The notes below the pieces were generated by a model. The model ran no database searches. It was not told the origin of the DNA and saw only the letters and a program-made list of their open reading frames with translations. A program made the position numbers and the translations under genes. Shown here piece after piece: positions 5,952 to 8,964 of a DNA stretch of 8,964 nucleotides; the stretch's first letter is position 1; every line of letters starts with the position of its first letter. Source of the stretch: Candidatus Sulfopaludibacter sp. SbA3 (GTDB lineage: Bacteria > Acidobacteriota > Terriglobia > Bryobacterales > Bryobacteraceae); contig OKRF01000526.1 of assembly GCA_900290315.1 (NCBI GenBank), positions 17,612 through 26,575 of the forward strand, in the 5' to 3' direction.

Positions 5952-7130
5952 CTAAGCCTCAAGCAGGTTTTCGAGATACAGTTCGTGCATGCCGATTTCC
6001 TCCCGAAGAAATCGTTGCACCTGCGCTTTATCAGCCGGCCTCTCAGCGTGCGACGAGCCGGAAGCGTCGCGCGATATCAGGATCAGTTGCTCCGGCTCGG
6101 CATACCGCACAATTTCCGGGTTATGGGTGCTAACAATGATCTGCTTCAGCCGCGAGGCGTCCTTGAACAACTCGACCATCCTGGAGATGAGCGAAGGATG
6201 CAGGTTCCGCTCCGGTTCTTCGATGACAACCAGGGATTTCCGCTCGAAGTAGAGAATCACAATGAGGGCGATGACGTCGATTGTGCCGTCGGATAGGAAG
6301 GCAGCGGGCATCGGTTGCCGCGAGAAGCTCTCGCGCAGATTGAAGAAGAGCGAGCTGTCCTGCAGCTGTTGGGTCTCTAACCCGTCTGTGAATGGCAGAA
6401 CGTCTTTCAGTAGGTTCCGCAGCTTTCGCCGGCTCTCGTCATCTGAGAGGATCCGCTCAAGGGCGATTGCAAGGTTTTCGGCATTGGGTTCCAGGTCGCT
6501 CTTTGCGCCAAAGAATACGCCGTTTTTCGGCCCCTTTGGATCGATATCGTACGTGCCGATCGACTTCAGACTGTTGAATAACAGGATCGAGCCGAGGAAT
6601 TGATGCTCGATCAGGAGCATCGGCTGACGAGCGTCTTCCAAGGAGTCGGCAATCATCCCGCGCAACTCCTCAGGGCCGCCTTCGATCTCGTATCCCTTCT
6701 TAGCCGGCTTGAGTGCGATGGCCAAATCAGCCCCGGACTCATTACTGAACTCCACCCTCAGCTCGTCTTCAGCAATAGACACGTTCCGTCCGCCTGGAAA
6801 TGCAAGGGAGAAACCGAGAGTCCACCGAATCACTGACGAGGTCACTCCCCAGGGACGGACTGCCGCCGCATAGTCAGGCTCAATCGACAGTTCAACGGTG
6901 AGATTCGCGTCTCCCTCACAGTTCACATTCCGCAGATATTGCGCACCGCCCTGAATCGAAATCGCGTTCTCCAGCCCACTCTCGACAATGTCGCGAATGA
7001 AGGTGAACACCTGGACGAAGTTAGACTTCCCGGAGGCATTTGCCCCGATCAGCACGTTCAAATCGTCGAGCCGAATATCGAGCTTAGCGAAGCTCTTGAA
7101 ATTCTCGGCACGGACGTGCGTTAGTCGCAT
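5952..7130 (-). CDS. SMC/ABC-type ATPase of the AAA_21/AAA_15 group
   Basis: This is a 392-residue soluble ATPase with a RecF/SMC-like head. The N-terminal MRLTHVRAENFKSFAKLDI strand pattern leads into the Walker A motif GANASGKS (residues 29-36). The C-terminal half holds an ABC-signature-like LSDGTIDVIAL (279-289), the Walker B motif SLVVIEEPERNLHP (299-312, with Glu304-Glu305) and the switch histidine in VSTHNPEI (His336). The middle (about 60-270) is a variable insertion, too short for a long coiled coil. All catalytic motifs are intact, and the length is normal for predicted ATPases of this type. ATG 7130 is the natural start and has only a weak GAGAG-type ribosome binding site. It lies 21 bases after hpnD and directly before the TOPRIM-like gene. 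Such ATPases commonly act with TOPRIM nucleases in anti-phage defence (PARIS, OLD, Gabija). The biochemical class is well supported; the defence role is inferred from context. Confidence 0.88.
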   Translation of the reverse strand: MRLTHVRAENFKSFAKLDIRLDDLNVLIGANASGKSNFVQVFTFIRDIVESGLENAISIQGGAQYLRNVNCEGDANLTVELSIEPDYAAAVRPWGVTSSVIRWTLGFSLAFPGGRNVSIAEDELRVEFSNESGADLAIALKPAKKGYEIEGGPEELRGMIADSLEDARQPMLLIEHQFLGSILLFNSLKSIGTYDIDPKGPKNGVFFGAKSDLEPNAENLAIALERILSDDESRRKLRNLLKDVLPFTDGLETQQLQDSSLFFNLRESFSRQPMPAAFLSDGTIDVIALIVILYFERKSLVVIEEPERNLHPSLISRMVELFKDASRLKQIIVSTHNPEIVRYAEPEQLILISRDASGSSHAERPADKAQVQRFLREEIGMHELYLENLLEA

Positions 7131-7151
7131 GTCTCTCAGTTTAGCAATGCC

Positions 7152-7988
7152 TCACCCCACCAGCGCCCGCACCACGATCCACGACTTCTCCCACAGCGGA
7201 AGCCGCACCCGATGTGTAAAGACGTCGTAGTTACTGCGCTCAATCCGTTCCAACAAACGCGAATAAATCGAGATCAGAGCCCAGAGCGAAGGGCGCGAGC
7301 GGGGGTGAATCAAATCCAGCAGGGCCGCCGATTGATCGTAATAAGCCCGCGCGCGGGACACTTCGAAGCGCATCAATTTCAGGAATTCCTCGCTGCGCTT
7401 GCCGCTGCGCAGATCTTCTTCCGTCACGCCGAAGCGGCGCAGATCTTCGGCGGGCAGATACACGCGATCCCTCTCGGCGTCCTCGCGAATATCGCGCAGA
7501 ATGTTGGTGAGTTGGAACGCTACGCCGCATTTCTCGGCCAGCGGCAGGGCGCTGCGCGTATCGAAACCGAAGATGTGAATGGTGGTCAGTCCCACCACGC
7601 TGGCCACCTGGTAGCAGTAGCGATACAACTCGTCGAAGGTCTCCATGCGGCGCGGCACCAGGTCGGAAAGCACGCCGTCGATCATGGAGTAGAAGTACTC
7701 GTGCGGAATGCCGAAACGGCGCACCGTATGGTGAAACGCCGGCCACACCGGATGACCGCTGAAGCGGCCCTGCAGCGCTTCGCCGAGTTCCGCGCGCCAC
7801 CGCTCGATGGCGGCGCGCGTGGCTCCGGGTTCGTCGCTGAGGTCGTCGCAGTAGCGCATGAACGCATAAACGGCGCACATGGCCTTGCGCTGCTGGGCGG
7901 AGAGCAGCACGAAAGAGTAGTAGAAGTTCTTGGCGCGGGTGCGCGCCACGCGGCAGCAATATTCGTACGATTGGTCGACCGCGTTCAT
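7152..7988 (-). CDS. hpnD: Presqualene diphosphate synthase HpnD
   Basis: This is a 278-residue enzyme of the squalene/phytoene synthase family, the usual size for HpnD. It should condense two farnesyl diphosphates to presqualene diphosphate, the first step of the HpnCDE route to squalene and hopanoids, at the inner face of the cytoplasmic membrane. The two Mg-diphosphate binding motifs are DDLSDE (48-53) and DIRED (166-170) in QLTNILRDIREDAERDRVYL. Supporting blocks are RARAKNFYYSF-like TRAKNFYYSF (17-26), AVYAFMRYCDD and YCYQVASVVGL. Its ATG overlaps the hpnC stop by one base (TAATG), so translation is probably coupled. Phytoene synthase is the main alternative, but pairing with hpnC and the motif set favour HpnD. 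The expected partner hpnE does not follow. Confidence 0.9.
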   Translation of the reverse strand: MNAVDQSYEYCCRVARTRAKNFYYSFVLLSAQQRKAMCAVYAFMRYCDDLSDEPGATRAAIERWRAELGEALQGRFSGHPVWPAFHHTVRRFGIPHEYFYSMIDGVLSDLVPRRMETFDELYRYCYQVASVVGLTTIHIFGFDTRSALPLAEKCGVAFQLTNILRDIREDAERDRVYLPAEDLRRFGVTEEDLRSGKRSEEFLKLMRFEVSRARAYYDQSAALLDLIHPRSRPSLWALISIYSRLLERIERSNYDVFTHRVRLPLWEKSWIVVRALVG

Positions 7989-8920
7989 TATGCCGCCCGG
8001 AACGCCATGCGCGCCAGCGAGGCCAGCAGCAGCGTGACGCGCTCCGCTTTGCCGATGGCCGGACGCGCCGACAGCACGTCGTAGCCGCGCTGCGCGATTT
8101 TGTCGAGTACCCGGATGCCGCCGCGGCTGAACAGGTCCAGGTCGAGAGCCAGGCGCCGGTCCACCATGCCGGTAAGCGGCAGTCCTTCCACGAACAACTC
8201 ACGCGCGCGAGCGACGATCTCGCGCATCACCTCGCGAAACGCCGGGGTGAAGCGATGCGCGAACAGATCTTCCGTGGAATAGCCGTGCCGCTCCATGATC
8301 TCGAGCGGAATGTAGATGCGGTCCTTGCGCAGATCCACCGTGACGTCCTGCCAGAAATTGGCCAGTTGCAGGGCGGTGCAGGTGGCGTCGCTGAGGCGCT
8401 GGCGCTCCGCGCCGGAGTATCCGCAGAGGTACAGCACCAGGCGGCCCACGGGATTGGCGGAGCAGCGGCAATAGTCGAACAGCGCTTCCCAATTGGGGTA
8501 ACGCGTCACGGTCTGGTCTTGTACAAAGGCGTGGATCAAGTCGGCGAAGGGCTCGCGGGGAATGCCGTACCGCTCAATGGTGGGCAGCAGCGCCACGAAG
8601 ACCGGATGCGTGGCGCGACCCTGGTACAAAGCGTCCAGTTCCTCGCCCCACCACGCCAGCAGGCGGAGGCTTTCGGCGGTGCTACCGACCTCATCGCCCA
8701 GGTCGTCGGCCCAGCGGCAGTAGGCGTAGACGTTGTAGAAATCCTGGTGGAGGTGTCTGGGCAGCAGAAAGCTCACGATGTGGAAATTCTCGTAGTGATT
8801 GGTGGCCAGCCAGCGCGTATACTGGCGGGCATCTTGCGGCGTCCAGGAGAGCCGGAGGGCCTCCGGCGACCGCACAAATTCGGCCGGCGGAAGGAACACG
8901 GTTTCGGCTGTCCCGGCCAT
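7988..8920 (-). CDS. hpnC: Hydroxysqualene synthase HpnC
   Basis: This is a 310-residue member of the squalene/phytoene synthase family. HpnC converts presqualene diphosphate made by HpnD into hydroxysqualene, which HpnE then reduces to squalene for hopanoid synthesis. Motifs seen are HYENFHIVSFLLP (42-54), the first aspartate-rich motif DDLGDE (72-77), CRCSANPVGRLVLYLCG (151-167) and the second motif LANFWQDVTVDLRKDRIYIP (186-205). The NFW-Q-DV form and the NFHIVS block are typical of HpnC rather than HpnD. ATG 8920 abuts a TAG stop of an upstream frame (8921-8923), and no clear Shine-Dalgarno is present, so translational coupling from an upstream gene is likely. It overlaps hpnD by one base. 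The gene is complete and undamaged. Confidence 0.9.
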   Translation of the reverse strand: MAGTAETVFLPPAEFVRSPEALRLSWTPQDARQYTRWLATNHYENFHIVSFLLPRHLHQDFYNVYAYCRWADDLGDEVGSTAESLRLLAWWGEELDALYQGRATHPVFVALLPTIERYGIPREPFADLIHAFVQDQTVTRYPNWEALFDYCRCSANPVGRLVLYLCGYSGAERQRLSDATCTALQLANFWQDVTVDLRKDRIYIPLEIMERHGYSTEDLFAHRFTPAFREVMREIVARARELFVEGLPLTGMVDRRLALDLDLFSRGGIRVLDKIAQRGYDVLSARPAIGKAERVTLLLASLARMAFRAA

Positions 8921-8964
8921 CTAGGGAACGATCGCCGTCTTCAGGTGACCGTTGTGGCTCATCA
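8921..8964 (-). CDS. 3' end of an upstream open frame, unidentified
   Basis: The minus strand is open from the window edge to TAG 8923-8921 and reads MSHNGHLKTAIVP as its last residues. The stop lies immediately before the hpnC start codon, the spacing expected for the preceding gene of an operon. The piece is too short to identify, and it could be either the tail of a real gene or chance. Confidence 0.3.
   Translation of the reverse strand, partial: MSHNGHLKTAIVP

Noticed and set aside
5899..5954. Programmed -1 ribosomal frameshift joining the two TOPRIM frames
   Set aside because: There is no slippery heptamer of the X XXY YYZ type and no clear stimulatory stem at the site; simple loss of one G is more economical.
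7212..8084. Long plus-strand open frame (290 residues) opposite hpnD
   Set aside because: It is the antisense shadow of hpnD/hpnC in high-GC DNA. The composition is rich in Ala, Arg, His and Gln without any domain pattern, while the minus strand has complete catalytic motifs.
7240..8202. Second minus-strand open frame (320 residues) across the hpnC-hpnD junction
   Set aside because: It lies in the wrong frame of the same strand, is Arg/Ala/Ser-rich, and overlaps two well-supported enzymes.
1..8964. tRNA, rRNA, CRISPR array or integrase genes
   Set aside because: I looked for regularly spaced repeats, tRNA-like cloverleaf ends and integrase motifs and saw none; the only repeats are the two-copy ones listed.

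Overview
The window is GC-rich bacterial DNA and most likely comes from an Acidobacteriota chromosome of the Candidatus Solibacter / Bryobacteraceae type. I base this on three gene families that are strongly expanded in that group: a soil-associated TIGR03435 protein, a carboxypeptidase-regulatory/TonB-receptor-like protein, and a VWFA-related Acidobacterial domain protein. A hopanoid/squalene hpnC-hpnD pair fits as well. Family assignments are from recognition of translated motifs, not from a search.

Left part (1-1688): the C-terminal part of a TIGR03435 gene with a frameshift, followed by and overlapping a TonB-receptor-like gene. The second gene is readable only by hopping across several frames and it stops abruptly near 1336. 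The next 350 bases hold no gene. They contain a pair of imperfect 15-16 bp direct repeats, possibly an old insertion-sequence end, and a perfect 16 bp tandem repeat. Then comes a clear Shine-Dalgarno and an intact ankyrin-repeat gene (1689-3440) whose last repeat appears to be cut off by a frameshift.

Middle (3596-5433): a wreck of a VWFA-related Acidobacterial gene. Its von Willebrand half is gone, it has several frameshifts and an in-frame stop, and it carries a perfect 52 bp tandem duplication. It is followed by an intact secreted protein of unknown function with beta-propeller-like sequence.

Right part (5428-8964, all minus strand): transcription runs from the right edge leftwards through hpnC, hpnD, an SMC/ABC-type ATPase of the AAA_21/AAA_15 kind, and a small TOPRIM-like protein. 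hpnC and hpnD overlap by one base (TAATG), and only 21 bases separate hpnD from the ATPase, so the four genes look like one transcription unit. HpnD should join two farnesyl diphosphates to presqualene diphosphate and HpnC should convert it to hydroxysqualene. The usual third enzyme gene, hpnE, is not next in line. Its place is taken by the ATPase-TOPRIM pair, whose architecture resembles two-gene anti-phage systems such as PARIS and is the best candidate here for an undescribed system. The TOPRIM gene carries an apparent -1 frameshift that separates its predicted catalytic glutamate from its DxD motif.

A recurring theme is single-base loss, mostly in short G or C runs. It is concentrated in the expendable lineage-specific genes and absent from hpnC, hpnD, the ATPase and the secreted gene. 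That pattern favours real gene decay over uniform sequencing error, although error cannot be excluded from the sequence alone.
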